64,000 bases of DNA. Origin: an uncultured Clostridia bacterium. Lineage in GTDB: Bacteria; Bacillota; Clostridia; TANB77; CAG-508. The notes under the pieces are model-generated. The model was not told the DNA's origin, ran no database searches, and saw only the letters and a program-made list of their open reading frames with translations. This document shows positions 46,108 through 54,179 of the stretch, one piece after another. The translations under genes and the position numbers were made by a program. Each line of letters starts with the position of its first letter. Position 1 is the first letter of the stretch. The DNA is taken from contig CAKPRG010000001.1 of NCBI GenBank assembly GCA_934182465.1, positions 186,001 through 250,000 on the forward strand. Reading direction: 5' to 3'.

Positions 46108-47867
46108 AATATCACCTGCTTTTCTTTTTCTGATGCTTCAATTTTCACTAATACATGATCTTCTCCAATAAACATCAAACTTTCTCCCCTTTTTAAAGAT
46201 TTAATTTCTATTTTTTCTTTTTCTGAAATATTTGCGAATTTGCTAAGAACTAAAATATTTTCTTCCTCTAATGAAAAAAATGATTTGATACTTGAATTAT
46301 TTAAAATACTTTTTCCATAAGTACCATTCTCTAAACTAAATAAATCTGATATATCTTGTGTAATTGCAACTGCACTTCCACCATATTTTCTAATTGTTTT
46401 AAAAATTTTGTAAATAAAACTTGCAACAGCTTTATTTGATGTTACTCCAATAAGTCTCCATATTTCATCTAAATATATTGCTTTATTTTTTTCTCTATCT
46501 TTTTTTATTTTATCCCAAAATAGATCTATAAAAATAAACATTCCATATTTCAAATTATCCTCGCCAAGTTCATATATGTCTGCAACAATTAATTTGTTTT
46601 TTAATTCAATATTTGTATATTCATTTAAAAATTTTAGAGAGCCATATACAAATGGATATAATTTTGTGCGCAAATGTTTTGTTTCAACAGAATCAAAACT
46701 ATTATACAGATCTTCTAATTTTGGCATATCTTTACTTTCTTTAAAAATAAATTTTCCAGATATTTCATCTTTTTTATACAAAGATTCGTCTTCAAATGTT
46801 ATTCCTTTTTTAAAATATATTTGAATAACTTTTTCTTCAATTATAGCCATTTTCTCTTCTTCAATTTCTCCAAATATTAAATTGAAAAAACCTCTAAGTT
46901 TTCCTATTTTGGTAGCTAGATAACCTTTGCCTTCTTCAATACTTTCTTCTCTAATATCAAAAATATTAATATAAGTTTCCGATGTAGGCCCTATTTTTAT
47001 TAATGTTCCATTCAAATAATTACAAACTTTATCGTATTCTCTCTCCGGATCTATAATGTATTGATCTAATTGAAATAGTCTATGTCTTAAAATCAACAAC
47101 TTTATATAAAAAGATTTGCCAGCACCACTTGTTCCAAAAATACACATATTAGCATTTTTATATTTTTCTTTGTTAAATCGATCCATCAAAATTATAGAAT
47201 GATTATATATATTAGTTCCAATAAAAATTCCATCTTGATCACATATACTAGACGATATGAATGGATACGTTCCCAACAAACCATTTGTTAAAACATTTCT
47301 TCTTGATATTTCTTTTAAATCTTTAGAATTATCCATAATTGGAGAACAAGCCCAAAAAATTTGCTCTTGTCTAAAATTTCCTTTTCTAGTTATCATACCA
47401 GAAGCTTGTAAAATACTTTCAACTTTATTTATTGATTGTTCTAATTTTGTTAATGAATTTTCATAAACTAAAATATATGTATATAAAAAATATAAATCCT
47501 CATTATTAACTTGCATCTCTTTTCTAATAAATTTTGCATCATTATATGAAAAGGCTGCTATATCTATATCTTCTCTATTTTGATTTCCTAATTTTAAATC
47601 AACACCAACATTTCCTATAAAGTATGTTAAATTTTTAATTGTTTTATAAGTGTCTTGTTTTTCATAAAAAATAGATATAGTCATATTTATGTTATTGTTC
47701 ATTAAGTTCTTAAAAATTATTTCTCCATATTCTCTATAATAATCAATTATTAGAATACCAGAATAAAACATATTATCAATTTCTAAAAATCTCGGATTTT
47801 CATTATTAATATATGATGGTGCTAATTTATCTTTAAATGAAATACTTCCATCTAAAAAATTTTCCAT
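46104..47867 (-). CDS. VirB4/TraE-like type IV secretion ATPase
   Basis: A 587-residue ATPase that energises type IV channels. The N-terminal about 230 residues form the VirB4 docking domain (GILIIDYYREYGEI, ISRRNVLTNGLLGTYPFISS). Walker A MCIFGTSGAGKSFYIK (241-256) is followed by QYIIDPEREYDKVC, and Walker B is AIYLDEIWRLIG near 460 with VAITQDISDL. This is close to VirB4 proteins of Gram-positive conjugative elements, though slightly short. It is preceded by an unknown 186-residue protein and followed by the start-less gene above; no mobility gene is nearby. Confidence 0.93.
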   Translation of the reverse strand: MENFLDGSISFKDKLAPSYINNENPRFLEIDNMFYSGILIIDYYREYGEIIFKNLMNNNINMTISIFYEKQDTYKTIKNLTYFIGNVGVDLKLGNQNREDIDIAAFSYNDAKFIRKEMQVNNEDLYFLYTYILVYENSLTKLEQSINKVESILQASGMITRKGNFRQEQIFWACSPIMDNSKDLKEISRRNVLTNGLLGTYPFISSSICDQDGIFIGTNIYNHSIILMDRFNKEKYKNANMCIFGTSGAGKSFYIKLLILRHRLFQLDQYIIDPEREYDKVCNYLNGTLIKIGPTSETYINIFDIREESIEEGKGYLATKIGKLRGFFNLIFGEIEEEKMAIIEEKVIQIYFKKGITFEDESLYKKDEISGKFIFKESKDMPKLEDLYNSFDSVETKHLRTKLYPFVYGSLKFLNEYTNIELKNKLIVADIYELGEDNLKYGMFIFIDLFWDKIKKDREKNKAIYLDEIWRLIGVTSNKAVASFIYKIFKTIRKYGGSAVAITQDISDLFSLENGTYGKSILNNSSIKSFFSLEEENILVLSKFANISEKEKIEIKSLKRGESLMFIGEDHVLVKIEASEKEKQVIL

Positions 47868-48431
47868 TTATCCTCCTTTAAAAATATTGTTTAATAAAAA
47901 TTCTTCTACCTCCTTTTTTGTATTTAATTCTTGAACAATATTTCCACATCTAGATAAAGTTTCTTTTATTTTAAAATATTGTTCTTGTAATTGATTGTTT
48001 GCCATGTTTTCTTTTTGATTAAAAAACTCTTTTTGAATTTTGTCTAAATCAAATTTTAGAATTATAAAAAACTCTTTTGATGAAGATTTATTTTCTGAAT
48101 TTATATTGTGGATAAACTGTGTATAACTTTTTGCCATTTCATTTACGGACACTTGTTTTTCATTTTTAATTTTTTCTTTTAATTTGGAAATATGTTTTGA
48201 TAAATTTTCATTTTTACTTTGAACTAAAATCTGGAAATTAAAATCACAACTTTTAAGAAATAAACGATAAGAATTTAAAATAGCTTCTTTTTCTAAATTT
48301 GATTTTAAATCATAATTGATAGGAAATACTTTTATGACTTTAAGACAACTTTTCTTTGTCTGAATTATGCCATTTTCTAGCACTTTTTCAAATAGCACCC
48401 AATCTTGTGATGATTTTTCTTGTTTTTTCAT
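47868..48431 (-). CDS. VirB4-associated protein (split N-terminal partner, TraC/TrsD-like)
   Basis: A 187-residue soluble protein starting at 48431 behind AAAGGAGTA; 42 upstream codons are open but A+T-rich noise. Its opening (DWVLFEKVLENGIIQTKKSC, then LKVIKVFPINYDLKSNLEKE) and SYRLFLKSCDFNFQILVQSK resemble a conserved partner encoded just ahead of VirB4 in Gram-positive type IV loci, sometimes fused as a VirB4 N-terminal domain. The end is a coiled region. It abuts virB4 directly (0 nt). Confidence 0.7.
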   Translation of the reverse strand: MKKQEKSSQDWVLFEKVLENGIIQTKKSCLKVIKVFPINYDLKSNLEKEAILNSYRLFLKSCDFNFQILVQSKNENLSKHISKLKEKIKNEKQVSVNEMAKSYTQFIHNINSENKSSSKEFFIILKFDLDKIQKEFFNQKENMANNQLQEQYFKIKETLSRCGNIVQELNTKKEVEEFLLNNIFKGG

Positions 48432-48605
48432 TTTACTCCTTTCTTTAAAAATTTGTTTAATCATACAACAGTTTTTTTGCTCTGTCAATATAAATTTATT
48501 TTTATTATTATTTTTTTCTTTATTTTTTATTCTTTCGTCATTTTGTCCTATTGTCAAATTTGATTGTACTTTCTTTACTTTTTAATTCCTTTCTTCCTTT
48601 TAATT

Positions 48606-48626
48606 TTATCCACAACTTTATCCACA
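48606..48626 (+). promoter_or_regulatory. Pair of consensus DnaA boxes outside the main origin
   Basis: Two perfect TTATCCACA boxes, 48606-48614 and 48618-48626, spaced by 12 bp on the same strand. They lie upstream of the VirB4 module on its divergent side, 7 kb from oriC. Confidence 0.7.
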
Positions 48627-48691
48627 GGTGAATTTTTGTTGATAACTTTTCCACTAAAAATTTTTAATTTTATGTATAAAAAAAATAAATC

Positions 48692-48720
48692 TTCACATAA
48701 TACTATCATAAAGTTTATAT
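48692..48720 (+). promoter_or_regulatory. Candidate promoter of the unassigned RNA
   Basis: TTCACA (48692-48697) and TTATAT (48715-48720) with a 17-nt spacer, at the left edge of the G-richer structured region. Confidence 0.5.
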
Positions 48721-48726
48721 CAACCT

Positions 48727-49116
48727 AACTTAGAGTTATAAAGAAGATTTTAAATTTTCTTTATAGTTCGAGCAAAAATGTATTTAGGTGGTAAGTAATC
48801 TTATTATCTAAATATGTTGGGCGCGAAGAGTTAATTTAGTGTATGAAAGCTATTAGTTATAATGGTTGTAAGATAGTAAATTAATTCGAAGTCATGATAG
48901 CTCTTGTATTTTAGTAGTGGTCAATATTAGTCCCTTGTGGATGAATTTGGTTATTAGGAGTGCATTTGTTGTCTAGCAACTGATGGATATGTTGGGTTTA
49001 AAGCTTATTTATATAGCAATATATATTAGGTTTGAAAATTCGGTATATTTGTTTTAGCTGAAAGTTAATATAAGCCTTATAATGATAAAGACACAAGGTT
49101 AATTTCCTTGTGTCTT
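48727..49116 (+). ncRNA. Unassigned structured non-coding RNA candidate, about 390 nt
   Basis: No open frame covers this interval on either strand, yet it is less A+T-rich than other spacers and carries a candidate promoter and a strong terminator. Local stems include ATAAAGAA (48738-48745) with 48757-48764, CTAAAT (48808-48813) with 48834-48839 around GGGCGCGAAGAG, AGCTAT (48848-48853) with 48897-48902, and GTTG/CAAC around TCTAG (48968-48980). It is not the SRP RNA, and I do not find RNase P, tmRNA or 6S signatures. The plus strand is favoured because it is purine-rich. Confidence 0.55.
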
Positions 49117-49120
49117 ATCA
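49083..49120. terminator. Terminator at the 3' end of the RNA candidate
   Basis: TGATAA plus GACACAAGG (49083-49098, one bulged A) pairs with CCTTGTGTCTTATCA (49106-49120) around a 7-nt loop, followed by ATTTTTATA on the plus strand. It could also stop gyrB transcripts. Confidence 0.8.
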
Positions 49121-49210
49121 ATTTTTATATAATTTTTGAAATTTCTATCATATAACTTTTATTCAGAAACTTCTTTTTATTTTATAAATTTTTAATATTA
49201 ACTTTATTTA

Positions 49211-51139
49211 CTAGATATCTAAGTTTTTAACATATTTTGCATTTTGTTCTATAAATTCTCTTCTAGGACTTACATCATCACCCATTAATAAAGTAAATGT
49301 TTCGTCTGCTTTTATAGCATCATCCATTGTTACTTTAACTAATATTCTTGTTTCAGGATTCATTGTTGTTTCCCATAATTGTTCTGGGTTCATTTCTCCT
49401 AGACCTTTGTATCTTTGAAGTCCTAATTGATCTCTCGAAATTCCTTTTTCTTCCAATATTTTATATTGTTTTTCTAAATCTTCATCTGTATAGCAATAAA
49501 CATCTTCCATTCCCTTTTTAGATAATTTATATAAAGGTGGTTGTGCTAAGAAAACATTTCCATTTTCTATTAATGGTCTCATATATCTAAAGAAGAATGT
49601 TAATAATAAAGTTCTAATATGTGCACCATCAACATCGGCATCTGCCATTATTATTACTTTTCCATATCTAATTTTTGTTACATCAAAATCTGGTCCTATA
49701 CCAGCTCCAACAGCTAATATAACTGGATTTAATTTATCATTTCCATAAATTTTATCTGCTCTTGCTTTTTCAACATTAAGCATTTTTCCCCATAGAGGAA
49801 GTATTGCTTGGAATTTTCTATCTCTTCCTTGTTTTGCACTTCCACCAGCAGAATCTCCTTCGACTATGTATACTTCACATTCTTCTGGATTTTTACTACT
49901 ACAATCAGCTAATTTTCCTGGTAAAGTTGTTGTTTCTAAAGCTGTTTTTCTTCTAACAAGCTCTCTTGCTTTTCTTGCAGCTTCTCTTGCTCTTGCAGCA
50001 CTTATACTTTTTTCTAATATGTTTTTAGCAACTTGAGGATTTTCTTCTAAAAATGTTGATAAACTTTCATTTACCATTGATTGAACAATTCCTGTAACTT
50101 CGCTATTTCCAAGTTTTGTTTTTGTTTGTCCTTCAAATTGAGGTTCTTTAACTTTAACAGATACAACAGCTGTAATACCTTCCCTAATGTCATCACCTGT
50201 AAGATTTCCATCTTTTTCTTTTAATAAGTTTTTAGATTTAGCATAATCATTAAAAACTTTTGTAAGAGCTCTTTTGAATCCTTCTAAGTGAGTTCCACCT
50301 TCTATTGTATTTATATTGTTAACAAATGTGTATATGTTTTCTGAATAACTTGTTGTATATTGGATTGCTATTTCAACAGGAAATTCTCCAGCTTTTTCTA
50401 TATATATTGGCTTTGGATGTAATTTTTCTTTGTTTTTGTTTAAATATTCAACAAAAGAAATTAATCCTCCTTCAAAGCAGAAATCTGCTTTTTTAGGTGT
50501 TTCTTCTCTTAAATCTTCAACTTTAATTCTTAATCCTTTTGTTAGGAAAGCCATTTCTCTAAATCTATTTTCTAAAACTTCAAAATCATAATTTAATGTT
50601 TCAAAAATAGTATCATCAGCTAAGAATCTTACTTTTGTTCCTGTTTTTTTAGAATCTCCAATTCTTGTTAATTTTTCTGTTGTTTTTCCTTTTTCAAATT
50701 TCATTTGAAAAATTCCACCATCTCTTTGAATTGTAACTTCTGTCCATTTTGATAATGCATTAACAACAGATGCACCAACACCATGAAGACCACCAGAAAC
50801 TTTGTAACCACTATCTCCACCGAATTTTCCACCAGCATGTAATACTGTGTAAACAGTTTCAGCAGCAGATATTTTTGTTTTTGGATGAATATCTACTGGA
50901 ATTCCTCTACCATCATCTTCTACAGAAATTACATTTCCTGGTTCTATTTGTATATGTATATTTCTACAATATCCTGCTAAAGCTTCATCAACACAGTTAT
51001 CCACAATTTCATACACCATATGATGTAATCCTCTTACTGATGTACTTCCTATATACATACCTGGTCTTTTTCTAACAGCTTCTAAACCTTCTAAAACTTG
51101 AATTTGTTCTGCTTTATACTCGTGTTCAAATTTTTCCAT
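49211..51139 (-). CDS. gyrB: DNA gyrase subunit B
   Basis: A 642-residue ATPase subunit of gyrase. The GHKL ATP site includes EIVDNCVDEA and the VEDDGRGIPV loop with SGGLHGVGASVVNALS near 120; the TOPRIM domain has EGDSAGGSAKQGRDR and DADVDGAHIRTLLL near 525; the end is GDDVSPRREFIEQNA. Full length. It is 13 nt downstream of remB in the dnaA-dnaN-recF-remB-gyrB order. Confidence 0.98.
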   Translation of the reverse strand: MEKFEHEYKAEQIQVLEGLEAVRKRPGMYIGSTSVRGLHHMVYEIVDNCVDEALAGYCRNIHIQIEPGNVISVEDDGRGIPVDIHPKTKISAAETVYTVLHAGGKFGGDSGYKVSGGLHGVGASVVNALSKWTEVTIQRDGGIFQMKFEKGKTTEKLTRIGDSKKTGTKVRFLADDTIFETLNYDFEVLENRFREMAFLTKGLRIKVEDLREETPKKADFCFEGGLISFVEYLNKNKEKLHPKPIYIEKAGEFPVEIAIQYTTSYSENIYTFVNNINTIEGGTHLEGFKRALTKVFNDYAKSKNLLKEKDGNLTGDDIREGITAVVSVKVKEPQFEGQTKTKLGNSEVTGIVQSMVNESLSTFLEENPQVAKNILEKSISAARAREAARKARELVRRKTALETTTLPGKLADCSSKNPEECEVYIVEGDSAGGSAKQGRDRKFQAILPLWGKMLNVEKARADKIYGNDKLNPVILAVGAGIGPDFDVTKIRYGKVIIMADADVDGAHIRTLLLTFFFRYMRPLIENGNVFLAQPPLYKLSKKGMEDVYCYTDEDLEKQYKILEEKGISRDQLGLQRYKGLGEMNPEQLWETTMNPETRILVKVTMDDAIKADETFTLLMGDDVSPRREFIEQNAKYVKNLDI

Positions 51140-51152
51140 TTCTTCCTCCTCA

Positions 51153-51398
51153 TTACATTTTTCTTTTTCCTATTGTACTAGCTCCAATATTAGTTAAATA
51201 ACCTTTTTTAACACCATTACTTTCTGTTAAAATAAATGTTTTTTCCTGAGATTTTGAAACATTTATAATTGATTTTTCACTTTCTAATAGCTCATACATT
51301 TTTTTATATTCTTTTGTATTTTTTATATAATCTAAATTAAAGATTCCAATAATATCATTATTATTAATAACATATTCTTTTCCAATATGCAAATACAT
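51153..51398 (-). CDS. remB: RemB-like regulator (DUF370-type)
   Basis: An 81-residue small protein with MYLHIGKEYVI, IIGIFNLDYI and KSQEKTFILTESN, which match the RemB (YaaB) proteins of Firmicutes, related to the matrix-gene activator RemA. It occupies the standard position between recF and gyrB and has a TAAGGAGTT-like ribosome site. The N-terminus is the conserved core and the C-terminal KKGYLTNIGASTIGKRK end is also typical. Confidence 0.88.
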   Translation of the reverse strand: MYLHIGKEYVINNNDIIGIFNLDYIKNTKEYKKMYELLESEKSIINVSKSQEKTFILTESNGVKKGYLTNIGASTIGKRKM

Positions 51399-51409
51399 TT
51401 TTAACTCCT

Positions 51410-52486
51410 TTATTTTTTATACACATTTCCACTTTCCACATAAAAAGATTGAACTTTTCCTGTAAGTTTTATATCGTCTGTACATGTTATAATTACTTGA
51501 CAATCCTGAATATTTTCTAAAAAACTAGTTCTTCTTTTTTCATCTAACTCTGACATAAAATCATCTAATAACAGAATTGGTGTTTCTCCTAATTCTTCTT
51601 TTACTATACTTAATTCACAAAGTTTTAAAGATAATATTGCAGTTCTTTGTTGCCCTTGTGAACCAAATACAGAAACAGGCTTGCTATTAACATATATAAT
51701 AAAATCATCTCTGTGTATTCCAGTTGCTGTATAACCACGAGATATATCTAGATTTCGTGATTTTTCTAAAGATGTTTTAAAGCTATCTTTATCTTTGCCA
51801 GTAGAAATATACTTTAGATTGATTTTCTCTTCATGTTTTCCACTTTTTGTTATTTGATTGTGGATAACTTCTATTCTATCAGACATCTTCTGTGTATAAC
51901 TATTTCTATATTCAAAAATTTGTGAAGAAAGCACAGATAGTTGCTCATCCCAAATATCTAATAAAGATGGATCTTTATGTTCAAATTTTATTTGTTTTAA
52001 ATAATTATTTCTTTGCTCTAGTGCTTTATTATAATTATTTAGCAAATGCAAATAATTTGGTCTTAAAGAACTAATCATCATGTCTAAAAATTTTCTTCTT
52101 TTCTGCGGTCCATCTTTAATTATCTCAATATTATCTGGTGTAAAAATAACAACATTTATTTTTCCAATTATATCACTTATTTTATTTTGTTTCACACCAT
52201 TTACAAAAAAAGTTTTCTTTTCTTCTATTTGTGTTTCTATTGAACCAGTTCTATCTTTTTTTTCAAAGTCAACTTTAATTTTTGAATTTTTTTCATTAAA
52301 ATATATTAATTCGTTGTCTTTGTTTGTTCTAAAAGATTTCCCCATACTAGATAAAAAGATTGCTTCTATAATATTGGTTTTTCCTTGTGCATTATCTCCA
52401 TAAATAACATTTATATTTTTACAAAATGTTATTTCTTGATTTTTATAATTTCTAAAATTTTGAAGAGTTAATTTTTTTATATTCAT
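51410..52486 (-). CDS. recF: DNA replication and repair protein RecF
   Basis: A 358-residue ABC-type ATPase of the RecFOR pathway that acts at gaps behind forks. It has Walker A GDNAQGKTNIIEAI near 34, the signature SVFGSQGQQRTAILSLKL near 275 and Walker B ILLLDDFMSELDEKRR near 305. Full length and in the usual dnaN-recF-gyrB order. Confidence 0.97.
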   Translation of the reverse strand: MNIKKLTLQNFRNYKNQEITFCKNINVIYGDNAQGKTNIIEAIFLSSMGKSFRTNKDNELIYFNEKNSKIKVDFEKKDRTGSIETQIEEKKTFFVNGVKQNKISDIIGKINVVIFTPDNIEIIKDGPQKRRKFLDMMISSLRPNYLHLLNNYNKALEQRNNYLKQIKFEHKDPSLLDIWDEQLSVLSSQIFEYRNSYTQKMSDRIEVIHNQITKSGKHEEKINLKYISTGKDKDSFKTSLEKSRNLDISRGYTATGIHRDDFIIYVNSKPVSVFGSQGQQRTAILSLKLCELSIVKEELGETPILLLDDFMSELDEKRRTSFLENIQDCQVIITCTDDIKLTGKVQSFYVESGNVYKK

Positions 52487-52495
52487 TATTTTTTC

Positions 52496-52693
52496 CTATA
52501 CTAATTTTCCATAAAGAAAACCTAAAGCAGATTTAGCTAGCATAAGAACAAATATTACTAAAAATATTCCTCCTACTATTAAACCAACATTGATTTTCAT
52601 TCCTGTTTTTTCAAAAATGTAATCAGTTAATTTTTCATTCTTTTTTGAAATATTATATATAACATCTGTTATTTTATCAAAAATATCTTTCAT
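52496..52693 (-). CDS. Unrecognised 65-residue single-pass membrane protein
   Basis: A small protein with a charged N-terminal half (KITDVIYNISKKNEKLTDY) and one membrane helix (VGLIVGGIFLVIFVLMLAKS, about 37-56). It sits between dnaN and recF, where many Firmicutes have the S4-domain gene yaaA; that gene is not here. GGGAGGAAC precedes the start. Length and position suggest it is expressed with dnaN and recF. No family is recognised. Confidence 0.7.
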   Translation of the reverse strand: MKDIFDKITDVIYNISKKNEKLTDYIFEKTGMKINVGLIVGGIFLVIFVLMLAKSALGFLYGKLV

Positions 52694-52742
52694 TTGTTCC
52701 TCCCGTATAGTTATCCACTTTTTGTTCTTTAATTGTGGATAA

Positions 52743-53858
52743 CTAATCTTTCATTTTTATTGGTAAAATCATATATATGTAATCTCCATTTTCAACTGGT
52801 TTAATAATACATGGAGAACGATTTGTTCCAAACTCTATATAAACTTCTTCATCATCAATAGCTTTTAATGCATCTAAGAAGAATCTTGGGTTAAATCCAA
52901 TTTCTAATTCTTTTCCTTCTGTTTCTACATAAATTTCTTCTTTAGCATCACCAGTTTGGTTTGCACAAGAAATTGTAACTTTTCCTATTTCAACATTTAT
53001 TTTAACTGGATATTTCTTTTCTTTTTCAATTGAAGATGCTGAAATTAAAATAATTCTTTCAAAACATTCTTGAATACTACTTTTATTTACTTTAATTCTT
53101 GTTTCCCAAGAAGATGGTATTGTATTTGAATATTTTAAAAATTCACCATCTAATAATCTAGTAACAATTTTACAGTTTTCCATTTCAAATAAAGCTTGAT
53201 TTTTTGAAATACCTATTTTTATTGGTTCAAAAGAATCTGATATTATTTTATTTACTTCATTTAAAGTTTTTCCTGGAATAACACTGCTGAAATCATTTCC
53301 TTTTTCTTCTATATTACTACTTTTTATAGCTAATCTATATCCATCAACAGCAACAACATTTAATTTGCCATCATTTACTTCAAATAAACATCCTGTGAAT
53401 ATTGGCCTATTTTCTTCTGTACTAACAGCAAATATTGTTTTTCTAATCATATTTTTTAAAACTGTTTGTTCAATCTCTATAGAATTATCAATATTTATTT
53501 TTGGTAATTCTGGAAATTCATCTGGATTCATTGTTGCTAATTTATATAAAGAACCTTCACATTCTATTTCTAATAGATTATTTTCATTTATATTTATTTT
53601 AATATTTTTATTTGGTAATTTTCTAATAATCTCACTAAACATTATAGCATTAACAACTGTATTACCTTGTTCTTCTACATTAGCTTCTAAAATATATTCT
53701 ATTCCTATTTCTAAATCATAAGTAGTAAGTTTTAATTCATTATCATTTGTTTGAATAAGTATTCCTTCTAATACAGGCATTGTTGTTTTAGAAGCAACAC
53801 CATTTATAACAGAATTTATACCTTTAAGGATTTTGTCCTTTTCACAAATAAATCTCAT
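52743..53858 (-). CDS. dnaN: DNA polymerase III beta sliding clamp
   Basis: A 371-residue clamp subunit with three repeated domains. Family sequences include MRFICEKDKILKGINSVING at the start, VVNAIMFSEIIRKLPN, FEVNDGKLNVVAVDGYRLA near 170 and the end PVENGDYIYMILPIKM. It follows dnaA in the standard order, with a 321-bp spacer that is packed with DnaA-box-like repeats. Confidence 0.98.
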   Translation of the reverse strand: MRFICEKDKILKGINSVINGVASKTTMPVLEGILIQTNDNELKLTTYDLEIGIEYILEANVEEQGNTVVNAIMFSEIIRKLPNKNIKININENNLLEIECEGSLYKLATMNPDEFPELPKINIDNSIEIEQTVLKNMIRKTIFAVSTEENRPIFTGCLFEVNDGKLNVVAVDGYRLAIKSSNIEEKGNDFSSVIPGKTLNEVNKIISDSFEPIKIGISKNQALFEMENCKIVTRLLDGEFLKYSNTIPSSWETRIKVNKSSIQECFERIILISASSIEKEKKYPVKINVEIGKVTISCANQTGDAKEEIYVETEGKELEIGFNPRFFLDALKAIDDEEVYIEFGTNRSPCIIKPVENGDYIYMILPIKMKD

Positions 53859-53880
53859 TTCTTTTTTCTCCTTTAATATT

Positions 53881-54179
53881 TAATATATATAGTAGTATTA
53901 GTATTAGGACTTGTGGATTCCGTGGAAAACTCTTGTAAGCCTCTATTTCCCTAACAAAAAGTATGTTGATAACTCTGTGGATTAAATCACATTTTATCCA
54001 CACAATCCAAAATCATTTGTGAATAAGTAGTTATTAACACTTTATTAACAGCTTTATTAACAGGTACCTGTTGATAACTCTTGTAGCTGTTCCGTAAGTG
54101 TTAATAGACATTCATTTGTAAAATTTTTGTTTTATAAAACATCTTTTTCAAAAAATGTTAAATTTTGTTTATATTAATA
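53881..54179. other. dnaA-dnaN spacer with DnaA boxes and repeated motifs (part of oriC)
   Basis: It contains one perfect DnaA box TTATCCACA (53994-54002) and near-matches at 53911 (TTGTGGATT), 53975 (TGTGGATTA) and 54018-54026 (TGTGAATAA). Three tandem copies of TTATTAACA start at 54031, 54042 and 54054. TTGATAACTCT occurs twice, at about 53966 and 54071. This is the downstream half of a bipartite origin of the kind seen around dnaA in Bacillus. Confidence 0.75.

Noticed and set aside
48727..49116. Considered as tmRNA or RNase P RNA
   Set aside because: No tag-peptide frame or tRNA-like end with CCA, and no conserved RNase P core sequence could be found.
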